From contig CAKRXU010000046.1 of assembly GCA_934424575.1 (NCBI GenBank), positions 1-19,039 of the forward strand: a stretch of 19,039 nt of DNA. Direction: 5' to 3'. The notes under the pieces are model-generated. The model worked only from the letters and a program-made list of their open reading frames with translations, was not told the origin of the DNA and did not search any database. The position numbers and the translations under genes were made by a program. Source of the DNA: an uncultured Blautia sp. (GTDB lineage Bacteria; Bacillota; Clostridia; Lachnospirales; Lachnospiraceae). Below are positions 6,777 to 13,842 of this stretch, in pieces (position 1 is the stretch's first letter; each line of letters begins with the position of its first letter).

Positions 6777-7247
6777 ATGGGAAACATGAAAAAAGCAAAT
6801 TATATAATTTCTGTGATCATGCTTTTGATCGGTGTCGGTATCGTGGCATTGGCTTCGTCACTGAAGATAAAGCTTGGTGAGGGTGATCCGGGAGCAGGTT
6901 TCTGGCCGATGATGCTGGGTGTTCTGATCATTGTTTTTTCTGTATGTCTGTTGTTCTCAACAATCAAAAACAAAGAAAAACTTGAAGCAAAAACATTTAC
7001 AATTGCAGCACCGGCAAATATAAGAGTTTATATCCTTTTCGGAATCATCATTCTCTTTTGTCTGATCCTTTATTTTCTCGGATTTTATGTAGGTGCACTG
7101 CTGTTCATTCCGGCAGTAATGTATTTACTGGAAGTTCGAAGTGTAAAGAAGATTGCACTGACAACAGTGATCACATTGGCGGCGATTTATGTTCTGTTTG
7201 GTATGCTGCTGAACATTACTCTGCCGGCACCGATATTTATGAGATAA
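6777..7247 (+). CDS. tctB: TctB-family small membrane subunit of the TTT transporter
   Basis: A 156-residue membrane protein with four predicted hydrophobic segments (about 7-28, 43-62, 84-105, 110-150 as two close spans). The motif GDPGAGFWP after the first span matches the G-P-G-F-P signature of TctB proteins. It is the small, poorly conserved subunit that partners with TctA. ATG 6777 has AGGAGG at 6765-6770 with 6-nt spacing; the second ATG at 6786 is too far. TctA follows 12 bp later with its Shine-Dalgarno overlapping the tctB stop, indicating coupled translation. Confidence 0.9.
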   Translation: MGNMKKANYIISVIMLLIGVGIVALASSLKIKLGEGDPGAGFWPMMLGVLIIVFSVCLLFSTIKNKEKLEAKTFTIAAPANIRVYILFGIIILFCLILYFLGFYVGALLFIPAVMYLLEVRSVKKIALTTVITLAAIYVLFGMLLNITLPAPIFMR

Positions 7248-7259
7248 GGAGGAAGAAGA

Positions 7260-8777
7260 ATGTCTGACATCTTAATAGCACTTGGCAACGTATTTACAAT
7301 AGGCAATCTGGCCGGCCTTATTTTTGGAACCGGTGCAGGTATTCTGATCGGAGCAATGCCTGGACTTTCTGTAAACATGGGAATCGCCCTTCTGTTTCCC
7401 CTTACATTTGCATTTCAGGGAGTTGGAGGAATCCTGATGCTTCTTGGCATCTACTGTGGGGCAATTTACGGTGGATCTATTTCAGCAATTCTGCTCAAAA
7501 CACCGGGTACTCCGGCATCGGTGGCAACGACACTGGATGGATACCCGATGGCTACCAAGTTGAAACAGCCAGGAAGAGCTCTTGGATTATCTACTTTTGG
7601 TTCTACCTTTGGTGGAGTTTTCAGTGCAATCTGTCTGATCATCTTTTCTCCAATGCTTGCATCAGTGGCATTGAAATTTTCCAAACCGGAATACTTTGCA
7701 CTTGCGGTATTTGGACTCAGCATCATTACCAGTGTTTCTTCGGGTTCTATATTAAAAGGACTTCTGGGCGGATTTATTGGACTGTTTATTGCGACCATTG
7801 GAATTGACAACCTCAGTGGATCTGTACGATTTTCATTTGGATCTACATATCTTCTGGGAGGTATTTCCTTTGTTCCGATTCTGATTGGACTGTTTGCGTT
7901 TTCACAGGTTCTTCAGAGTGTAGAAGACTGTTACAAAGAAAAATATGTAAAAACAGATGTAAAACTTACCAGAGTATTTCCGACCTGGGAAGACCTGAAG
8001 AGAGTATTTATTACATTACTTCGTTCTTCTATTATCGGAACATTCATTGGCTGTGTTCCTGGAACAGGTGGAGATATCGCATCTTTCGTATCTTATGACC
8101 AGGCAAAGAGATGGTCAAAATACAAAGATAACTTTGGTAATGGTGAACCGGAAGGTATTGTAGCTCCGGAAGCCGGAAACAACTCTGTATCCGGTGGTGC
8201 GATGATTCCAATGCTGACTCTTGGTATTCCTGGAGATGGCGCAACTGCCATTATGCTTGGAGCACTGATGGTTCAGGGAATGCAGCCGGGACCTCTGCTT
8301 TTCAAAGAGCAGGCAAGTTCTGTATATGCAATCTTTATCGGACTGCTTCTGGCCAATGTAGTTATGGGTCTTATGGGCTTTTCACTGATTCGTGTATTTG
8401 TTAAAGTTGTAAATATTCCAAAAGAAATCCTGATCCCTATCATCTTTACACTTACATTTGTCGGTGCATATGCTTATAACAATTCCATGAACGATGTGTT
8501 TGTAATGGTATTCTGTGGCTTCCTCGGATACTTTATGAACAAGACAGAATTTTCTATGTCTGCGATCGTAATCGGTATCATCCTTGGCTCACTGGCTGAG
8601 ACAAACTTCAGAGGCGCTCTTACCATGAGCGATGGAAAATTCTCTATTTTCCTGACACACCCAATCTGTGCAGTATTCCTTGCACTGGCAGCAATTTCCC
8701 TTCTGTCACCGGTGCTTGGACCAGCTGTAAGAAAACTCTTAGGTAAAGACAAAGCAAAACAGGAGACAGAGGCATGA
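7260..8777 (+). CDS. tctA: TctA-family large permease subunit of the TTT transporter
   Basis: A 505-residue polytopic permease of normal TctA length with about twelve hydrophobic segments. Family signatures are GAMPGLSVNMGIALLFPLTF near residues 30-50, YGGSISAILLKTPGTPASVA near 75-95, and in the second half GCVPGTGGDIASFVSYDQAKR and LGIPGDGATAIMLGAL, an internal repeat of the PG-containing loops thought to form the transport path. Uptake is driven by an ion gradient together with the TctC binding protein. AGGAGG at 7247-7252 precedes ATG 7260. The stop codon overlaps the YhcH start in ATGA at 8774-8777. Confidence 0.96.
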   Translation: MSDILIALGNVFTIGNLAGLIFGTGAGILIGAMPGLSVNMGIALLFPLTFAFQGVGGILMLLGIYCGAIYGGSISAILLKTPGTPASVATTLDGYPMATKLKQPGRALGLSTFGSTFGGVFSAICLIIFSPMLASVALKFSKPEYFALAVFGLSIITSVSSGSILKGLLGGFIGLFIATIGIDNLSGSVRFSFGSTYLLGGISFVPILIGLFAFSQVLQSVEDCYKEKYVKTDVKLTRVFPTWEDLKRVFITLLRSSIIGTFIGCVPGTGGDIASFVSYDQAKRWSKYKDNFGNGEPEGIVAPEAGNNSVSGGAMIPMLTLGIPGDGATAIMLGALMVQGMQPGPLLFKEQASSVYAIFIGLLLANVVMGLMGFSLIRVFVKVVNIPKEILIPIIFTLTFVGAYAYNNSMNDVFVMVFCGFLGYFMNKTEFSMSAIVIGIILGSLAETNFRGALTMSDGKFSIFLTHPICAVFLALAAISLLSPVLGPAVRKLLGKDKAKQETEA

Positions 8778-9250
8778 TTTTTGATAAGATAGAAAATCTT
8801 GACAGATACAAAGAATTTGCCGATTATGCAGAACAGATAAAACTTTTTATTGAAAAAGATAAAAAAGAGCATCTGCCCGAAGGCTGTTATGAACTGGATG
8901 GCAACAATCTGTTTGCACTGGTACAGACTTATGAGACAAAAGACAAAGAAAATGCCAGAATGGAAGCACATAAAAAATATGCAGATCTTCAGTTTATGGA
9001 AGAAGGAGAGGAAAGAATTTATATCGACTTCACAGATGAACTCGAAGTAGAAGAAGACAAAACACCCGCGCAGGATATTCTGTTTTACAAGAAAGCAGAA
9101 GACCATGGCTTCCATGTCCTTACAGAAGGAACCTTCGGATATTATACACCACAGGATGCACATATGCCGTGCATAAAAAATCACCAGAAGCAGAAGGTTC
9201 GGAAGATTGTGTTCAAAATAATTGCTGGGAACTGCCCAGCGGCCCGCTAG
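8774..9250 (+). CDS. yhcH: YhcH/YjgK/YiaL family protein (DUF386)
   Basis: A 158-residue cupin-like protein. Likely metal-site residues are E64 and H66 in EAHKKYADLQF and H130 in PQDAHMPC. In enterobacteria the YhcH member lies in the nan sialic-acid operon and is reported to act as a sialic acid anomerase (NanQ); relatives accompany other acidic-sugar pathways. Translational coupling to tctA by the ATGA overlap places it in this operon. The family core ends at about VRKIVFKI (143-149). Residues 151-158 (AGNCPAAR) and the TAG stop are encoded by the terminal repeat of element C, so the native C-terminus has been replaced. Function is probably intact because the added tail lies beyond the core. 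Confidence 0.88.
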   Translation: MIFDKIENLDRYKEFADYAEQIKLFIEKDKKEHLPEGCYELDGNNLFALVQTYETKDKENARMEAHKKYADLQFMEEGEERIYIDFTDELEVEEDKTPAQDILFYKKAEDHGFHVLTEGTFGYYTPQDAHMPCIKNHQKQKVRKIVFKIIAGNCPAAR

Positions 9251-9429
9251 TTTGGCAACTATGAAAACCCTGAGGGGGAGCATCTCGAAGTTGCGAAGGC
9301 CGAAGCTCCCCCTCAGACACCCCCTGCTTGGCCACGCCTGGTGCATCAAGACGGAACAGCGTTGACGCCAACTGTTGAGGCTGTTTCGCTGCGCGAAAGG
9401 CGCGGCAGCTTGCCTTGGCGGAAACTGTA

Positions 9430-9620
9430 GTTCCCGCGAGCACGCCGAAGGCGTGGTGTCGACGGGTCCGTAGTATGTGATACTGCGGAAGCACGTAGAA
9501 CAATAAAATACGTAGGATTGGTTAGTTTCAGGTGCAAATCTGAACAATACAGAAAAACCAACAACATAAATAAGCGCAGACTCATGGGGCAACCGTGCAA
9601 GTCTGCGCTTATATTTATAC
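9430..9620 (+). ncRNA. Structured 191-bp core of element C (candidate RNA)
   Basis: Same 191-bp core as in copy B, with two substitutions (within CGTGG[C/T]GTCG and GAAC[C/A]ATAC) and no indels. The long TAAGCGCAGACT/AGTCTGCGCTTA hairpin is at 9571-9611. The two substitutions fall outside the main stems listed for copy B. Its identity is much higher than that of the flanking arms. No known RNA family is recognised and no promoter is evident. Confidence 0.4.
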
Positions 9621-9708
9621 GAAAATCTTCCGACTTGATGCATTAGGAGAATTTTTCAAAGGGCACCACATAAGGCAAAATTTTCGTCAAACATTCAGCC
9701 GAGGGGTG

Positions 9709-9739
9709 GCGAGGGGACTGGCGAAGTCCCTTCGCGGTT
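9709..9739 (+). terminator. Terminator-like hairpin in right arm of copy C
   Basis: GCGAGGGGACT (9709-9719) pairs with AGTCCCTTCGC (9725-9735), one G-U pair, loop GGCGA, followed by GGTTTTC. It is the only terminator-like structure after the TTT/YhcH operon, apart from the GC-rich left-arm hairpin. Confidence 0.4.
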
Positions 9740-9836
9740 TTCATATATTCCCAATATAAACAAATCCCCCAAGGCGGCAGCCTTAACAAGAAATGTCAAT
9801 GCAAATTGACGGGTCCAAGGGCAGTACCCTCCCAAC

Positions 9837-9891
9837 CTTAACAAATATTAAGAAAAACTATATTTCCCCTGTAAGGTTCAAACCTTACGAT
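9837..9891 (+). promoter_or_regulatory. Citrate regulatory box and promoter of citDEFG
   Basis: CTTAACAAATATTAAG (9837-9852) contains TTAA repeats 10 bp apart, as OmpR/PhoB-type regulators prefer. TGTAAGGTT (9870-9878) follows, then a TACGAT -10 candidate (9886-9891). The citM promoter at 16846-16899 has the same three blocks with spacings equal or one base different. There is no good -35, as expected of an activator-dependent promoter. GTAAGGTT (9871-9878) also forms a perfect inverted repeat with AACCTTAC (9881-9888). Confidence 0.65.
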
Positions 9892-9924
9892 ATGTACAGA
9901 TCAAGAAAGAACACAAAACAAACA

Positions 9925-9958
9925 GTTACAGTTCACGGCAATATCTGTGAACTGTAAC
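9925..9958 (+). other. Perfect 12-bp stem-loop in the citD leader
   Basis: GTTACAGTTCAC (9925-9936) pairs perfectly with GTGAACTGTAAC (9947-9958) around a 10-nt loop GGCAATATCT. It lies within the presumed 5' untranslated region, 53 bp before citD, with no T-tract. It could be an operator for a dimeric regulator or a message-stabilising hairpin. Confidence 0.65.
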
Positions 9959-10011
9959 GACAAACATCCAATGGTAATCACGCACCACAGGATAAAAGGA
10001 GGATACAAAAC

Positions 10012-10311
10012 ATGGATATCGCAAGACCAGCCATCGCAGGAACTCTGGAATCGAGTGACTGCCAGGTAACAGTAGAAAAGGGCGAAGGAAAAGTAGATTT
10101 TTCCCTCGAGAGTTCCGTCATCAACCAGTACGGAAACCAGATCCGCAAAGTTGCTCTGGAAACGCTTGAGAATCTTGGCGTAAAAGATGTAAAACTTACA
10201 ATCGTAGACAAAGGTGCACTCGACTGCACGATCAAAGCCCGCATCGAGGCGGCAGTTTACCGCTCCGTATTACAGACTGAACATTTACCATGGGGAGGTG
10301 CTATCCGATGA
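10012..10311 (+). CDS. citD: Citrate lyase acyl carrier protein (gamma subunit)
   Basis: A 99-residue acyl carrier protein that carries the phosphoribosyl-dephospho-CoA prosthetic group of citrate lyase. The attachment serine is S14 in AGTLESSDC, the same position as in enterobacterial CitD. During the cycle the acetyl group on this arm is exchanged for citrate by CitF and the citryl thioester is split by CitE. AGGAGG lies about 10 bp before ATG 10012. It is the first gene of the cit operon, behind a leader with a regulatory box and a strong stem-loop. Its stop overlaps the citE start in ATGA at 10308-10311. Confidence 0.96.
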   Translation: MDIARPAIAGTLESSDCQVTVEKGEGKVDFSLESSVINQYGNQIRKVALETLENLGVKDVKLTIVDKGALDCTIKARIEAAVYRSVLQTEHLPWGGAIR

Positions 10312-11210
10312 ATAATCCGAACAAAAAACGACTGAGAAGAACCATGATGTTCCTGAATGCCCAGAAACCAGGACTTATCAAAGATCCATATATCTACAAA
10401 CCAGACTCCATCATGCTTGACCTGGAAGACGCAGTAGCAGAGAACCAGAAAGACGCAGCACGTTTTTCCCTCTATCATGCACTTAAGACCATCAACTACC
10501 GCGGCTGTGAACGAGTAGTCCGAATTAATGGACTGGACAGCCCTTACTGGAAAGAAGATATCCGCTGCTCCGTAGCCGGTGGATGTGATTCCATCCGTAT
10601 CCCAAAGACAGAGAGTGCACAGGATGTACAGCTTGTAGAGCGTGAGATCGCTTTTGCAGAAAAAGAATTCGGCCGTCCAGAAGGAAGCGTCCTGATCATG
10701 GCAGCCGTTGAGTCCGCAAGAGGTGTTATGAAAGCCCTTGATATCTGCGAATCCAGCGAGAGACTTTTTGGTATCGCACTTTCCGGTGGTGATTATACAA
10801 AAGACCTCCAGACACACATCACAGGAACAGGAATCGAGCTCATGGGAGCAAGACAGAACCTTGTGATCGCAGCCAGAGCCGCAGGTGTTCAGTGTTTCGA
10901 CACCGTTTATACAGACCTCGACAACATGGAAGGTTTTCGTCAGGATGTAGAGACTATCCACCTGATGGGATTTGACGGAAAATCCATCATCAACCCTCGC
11001 CAGATCAACGTCGTACATGACATTTATACACCAAAGCAGAAAGATATTATTTTTGCAGAAAAAGTTGTACGCGAGATCGATGAAAAGAAAGCACAGGGTA
11101 TCGGCGTATTCACAGTAGACGGAAAAATGATCGACATTGCCTTCTATGACGGTGCAAAGAGAACGATCGCACTTGCAAAGGCATCAGGCGTTTATAAGGG
11201 GGATTTATAA
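10308..11210 (+). CDS. citE: Citrate lyase beta subunit (citryl-ACP lyase)
   Basis: A 300-residue TIM-barrel enzyme that cleaves citryl-ACP to oxaloacetate and acetyl-ACP. It has the CitE/HpcH-type metal and substrate motifs: SIMLDLEDAV (34-43), VVRINGLDS (70-78) with the substrate arginine, IRIPK (96-100) and AAVESARG (132-139) with the metal-binding glutamate E135. The start is ATG 10308, overlapping the citD stop, with GGAGGTG at 10294-10300; an in-frame ATG at 10290 overlaps the ribosome site and is not preferred. The gene ends one base before citF begins. Confidence 0.96.
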   Translation: MNNPNKKRLRRTMMFLNAQKPGLIKDPYIYKPDSIMLDLEDAVAENQKDAARFSLYHALKTINYRGCERVVRINGLDSPYWKEDIRCSVAGGCDSIRIPKTESAQDVQLVEREIAFAEKEFGRPEGSVLIMAAVESARGVMKALDICESSERLFGIALSGGDYTKDLQTHITGTGIELMGARQNLVIAARAAGVQCFDTVYTDLDNMEGFRQDVETIHLMGFDGKSIINPRQINVVHDIYTPKQKDIIFAEKVVREIDEKKAQGIGVFTVDGKMIDIAFYDGAKRTIALAKASGVYKGDL

Positions 11211-11211
11211 G

Positions 11212-12783
11212 ATGATTAATGCAGTTGGCAGAGATATTCCGGAAGAGATTCTGAAGGCAACAGGAAAAGAAGTATTTCAGGGAAATCATCATTTCGATGG
11301 ACATGTTTTCCAGAGACATGGCGCAAACACAAGATGCGTGATCAATTCAAATGGAAGCAAAGTTGTAGACAGCATCCATGATGTACTTGTAAAATGTGGT
11401 ATCAAAGATGGTATGACTGTCAGCTTTCACCACCATTTCCGTGAAGGTGACTATGTAGTAAATATGGTCATGAGAGAGATCCACGAAATGGGAATCAAAG
11501 ACATCACGATCTGTGCAAGCTCCCTCGGAAAAGCACAGGATGAACTGGTTGAATACATCGAAGACGGAACTATCACAAACATCCAGTCTTCCGGTGTACG
11601 TGGAAAGATTGGTGAGGCGATCTCCAACGGTAAGCTTCAGGGACTCGCGATCATGCGTTCCCACGGCGGACGTGTCCGTGCCCTGGTGACAGGCGAGACA
11701 AAGATCGACATCGCTTTCATCGGAACACCTACCTGTGATGAATACGGAAACTGCCGTGGTATCGGTGGAAAATCCGACTGTGGTGTACTTTCTTACGCAA
11801 TGGCAGATGCAGATTATGCAGATCACGTAGTTGCCATCACAGACTGCATGGTTCCGTTCCCGAACTTCCCGGCACACATTTCCATGACAAATGTGGACTA
11901 TGTCGTAGAAGTAGATGCGATCGGTGACCCGAACAAGATCGCAACTGGTGCGGCAAAACCTACCACAGATATGAGAAAGCTTATGATGGCAGATTACTGT
12001 ACACAGTTTGTTGTAAATACCCCATATTTCAAAGACGGATTTTCCTATCAGACAGGTGTCGGCGGTGCCTCCATCGCTTCTACGATCTCTCTTGCAAAAG
12101 TTATGAAAGAGCGTGGAATCCGCATGAGATTTGGTGTCGGCGGTCTGACAAAACCGATGTGCCAGCTTCTGATCGATGGTCAGGTTGATGCACTTCTGGA
12201 TACACAGGACTTTGACCTTGCAGCAGTAGAATCTGTCAAAGACCTTCATCACTACCGCATCAGTGCAGGTGAGTATGCAAACCCATTCAACAAAGGTGCT
12301 GTCGTAAACAAACTGGATTTCGTTATCCTTGCAGCGCTGGAAGTTGATGTACACTTTAACTGCAATGTTGTTGTAGATTCCAACGGTATGATCACAGGTG
12401 CACAGGGTGGACATCCGGACACCGCAGCCGGCGCAAAATGTGCGATCGTCATTGCTCCGCTTCTTCAGGGAAGAACACCGGCGATCTGTACCGATGTTAC
12501 CACAGTCACAACACCAGGTGAGAGCGTAGACGTAGTTATCACAGATTATGGTATCGCGATCAACCCTAAGAGAAAAGACCTCATTGAAGCAATGAAAGAT
12601 GTAGACCTTCCATTTACAACGATCGAACATCTGCGTGACATCGCATATGAGATCGCAGGAGAGCCGCAGAAAGTAGAATTCGGTAATCGTGTAGTCGGTA
12701 TCATCGAAGGCCGTGACGGAACCATCATGGACGTTGTACGTCAGATCAAACCATTTGAGTTCACAGAAGAATACAAAAGGTAA
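11212..12783 (+). CDS. citF: Citrate lyase alpha subunit (citrate:ACP transferase)
   Basis: A 523-residue CoA-transferase-fold subunit that exchanges acetyl for citryl on CitD. It has the expected length and family stretches such as SFHHHFREGDYVVNMV, GTPTCDEYGNCRG, QTGVGGASIAS, and RFGVGGLTKPMCQLLIDG followed by ALLDTQDFD. The start is ATG 11212 one base after the citE stop, with an AAGGGGG ribosome site at 11196-11202; a longer in-frame reading that begins inside citE is rejected. CitD, CitE and CitF together form the lyase complex in the cytosol, converting citrate to acetate and oxaloacetate. Confidence 0.96.
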   Translation: MINAVGRDIPEEILKATGKEVFQGNHHFDGHVFQRHGANTRCVINSNGSKVVDSIHDVLVKCGIKDGMTVSFHHHFREGDYVVNMVMREIHEMGIKDITICASSLGKAQDELVEYIEDGTITNIQSSGVRGKIGEAISNGKLQGLAIMRSHGGRVRALVTGETKIDIAFIGTPTCDEYGNCRGIGGKSDCGVLSYAMADADYADHVVAITDCMVPFPNFPAHISMTNVDYVVEVDAIGDPNKIATGAAKPTTDMRKLMMADYCTQFVVNTPYFKDGFSYQTGVGGASIASTISLAKVMKERGIRMRFGVGGLTKPMCQLLIDGQVDALLDTQDFDLAAVESVKDLHHYRISAGEYANPFNKGAVVNKLDFVILAALEVDVHFNCNVVVDSNGMITGAQGGHPDTAAGAKCAIVIAPLLQGRTPAICTDVTTVTTPGESVDVVITDYGIAINPKRKDLIEAMKDVDLPFTTIEHLRDIAYEIAGEPQKVEFGNRVVGIIEGRDGTIMDVVRQIKPFEFTEEYKR

Positions 12784-12790
12784 AAAAATT

Positions 12791-13687
12791 ATGAAAGAAA
12801 AACAGGCAGCAGTACTACAGACAGCAGAAGATATTGCAGAAGATATCGGTACAAAAGCGTACTATGCTCTGCTCGAAGAGGTGTATACAACGCCGAAGCC
12901 AGGGCTTGTAGACCTGTATTCCTGCGGCGCACATACGGATATGAACGTGCAGACTTTTGAAAAAAGTGCAGAAGCATTACGCCCGTGGTTCATCCGTATG
13001 GCGGCACAGGGATACCTGCTGACCTGTACCAGAGAAGACCTTTTTGTGGAGATCCGAAAAACCGGGATCCTTGCAGAAAAAGCCATGTTTCATGCAACCG
13101 GAAACGTCAATACACACAAAGGAATGATCTTTACTCTGGGTATTTTCTGCGCGGCAGCGGGAAGATGCATGAAAGATTATGGAGAGATAAAACTGAAAAC
13201 TCTGATCCGTACAGAACAGGACATGGTTTCCAGAATCCTGAAAAAAGAACTGGAAGAACTCCAGAAAACAGACGAAAAAACGACCAATGGCGTGCGAAAT
13301 CTGAGAGCGTATGGAACTACGGGAATCCGTGGGGAAGCACTGGCGGGCTACCCGTCAGTGACAGAGATCGCACTGCCGGTTCTGGCGGATGGACTCTATA
13401 AGGAAAAAGAGTGGAACAGGATCAAACTCCAGATTTTATTCGCATTGATGAGCCGCGTACAGGATTCCAATATTTTAGCCAGAAAAAATCCTGCTGTCCT
13501 GTATGAAGTACAGGTTCAGTCCATGAAGTTCCTGAACGAAGGCGGTGCTTACAGCGAGCATGCACTGGAAAAACTGTATCTCATGGATGCGGAGTATACA
13601 AGCAAAAATATCAGTGCAGGCGGCTGTGCCGACCTCCTTGCAGTCAGCGTTTTCCTCGCGATGATCTGCAAAAAGATACCTCAGTAA
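12791..13687 (+). CDS. citG: Triphosphoribosyl-dephospho-CoA synthase
   Basis: A 298-residue enzyme that joins ATP-derived ribose triphosphate to dephospho-CoA, making the precursor of the citrate lyase prosthetic group. Signature stretches are EVYTTPKPGLVD (30-41), GNVNTHKG (104-111), GTTGIRGEALAGYPSV (about 185-200) and AGGCADLLA near the C-terminus. The start is ATG 12791, 7 bp after the citF stop; the ribosome site (AAAGG) is weak, so translation may be coupled. A longer in-frame reading that starts within citF is rejected. It is the last cit gene. CitX, which transfers the group to CitD, is neither fused nor nearby, and the acetylating ligase CitC is also absent. Confidence 0.94.
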   Translation: MKEKQAAVLQTAEDIAEDIGTKAYYALLEEVYTTPKPGLVDLYSCGAHTDMNVQTFEKSAEALRPWFIRMAAQGYLLTCTREDLFVEIRKTGILAEKAMFHATGNVNTHKGMIFTLGIFCAAAGRCMKDYGEIKLKTLIRTEQDMVSRILKKELEELQKTDEKTTNGVRNLRAYGTTGIRGEALAGYPSVTEIALPVLADGLYKEKEWNRIKLQILFALMSRVQDSNILARKNPAVLYEVQVQSMKFLNEGGAYSEHALEKLYLMDAEYTSKNISAGGCADLLAVSVFLAMICKKIPQ

Positions 13688-13766
13688 CATAAAGCAATCA
13701 CCCTACACATATATTCGCAAAAAAAGATAAATTCCTATAACTCCTATATACATATAATTATTCAAT

Positions 13767-13795
13767 AAAAAAGGAACCCCGACAGGCAGGATTCC
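13767..13795 (-). terminator. Intrinsic terminator of the response-regulator gene
   Basis: Read on the minus strand: GGAATCC pairs with GGGTTCC (one G-U pair) around TGCCTGTCG, followed directly by six T residues. It lies about 50 bp past the regulator's stop codon. Confidence 0.75.
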
Positions 13796-13800
13796 GTAAG

Positions 13801-13834
13801 AGCCCGGTGGCATAAAAGCAGCCGGGCTTTTATG
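13801..13834 (+). terminator. Overlapping alternative hairpins between citG and the regulator
   Basis: Two exclusive stems share bases: AGCCCGG (13801-13807) with CCGGGCT (13822-13828), followed by TTTAT, and CATAAAAGC (13811-13819) with GCTTTTATG (13826-13834). The first resembles a plus-strand terminator for citDEFG with a weak T-tract; both can also form on the minus strand. Confidence 0.5.
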
Positions 13835-13842
13835 GTATAAAT

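Larger units (their letters stand above)
9224..9830 (+). repeat. Modular palindromic repeat element, copy C
   Basis: A 607-bp element. The left end is GCTGGG-AACTG-CCCAGC (9224-9240), a small hairpin. The left-arm stem is CTGAGGGGGAGC (9270-9281) with GCTCCCCCTCAG (9305-9316), loop AGTTGCGAAGGCCG, then CCTGGTGCATCAAG and the TTTCGC/GCGAAA hairpin. The core at 9430-9620 is nearly identical to that of copy B. The right arm has CTTGATGCATTAGG, the hairpin at 9709-9735, a small AAGGC/GCCTT stem near 9774, and the end repeat ATTGACGGGTCC-AAGGGCAGTACCCT at 9805-9830. No target duplication is evident. The right end is 6 bp from the citrate regulatory box. Confidence 0.88.

Noticed and set aside
8474..9643. 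A 389-residue minus-strand open frame covering the end of tctA, yhcH and element C.
   Set aside because: It is antisense to two well-supported genes and to a repeat, has no ribosome site and shows no recognisable domain.
9215..9840. Target-site duplications flanking element C (and D).
   Set aside because: I compared bases outside the terminal repeats and found no matching direct repeats; CTCT near both ends of D is too short and out of register.
11347..12630. A 427-residue minus-strand frame opposite citF.
   Set aside because: Shadow frame with abnormal Cys/Asp/Val composition; citF is unambiguous on the plus strand.
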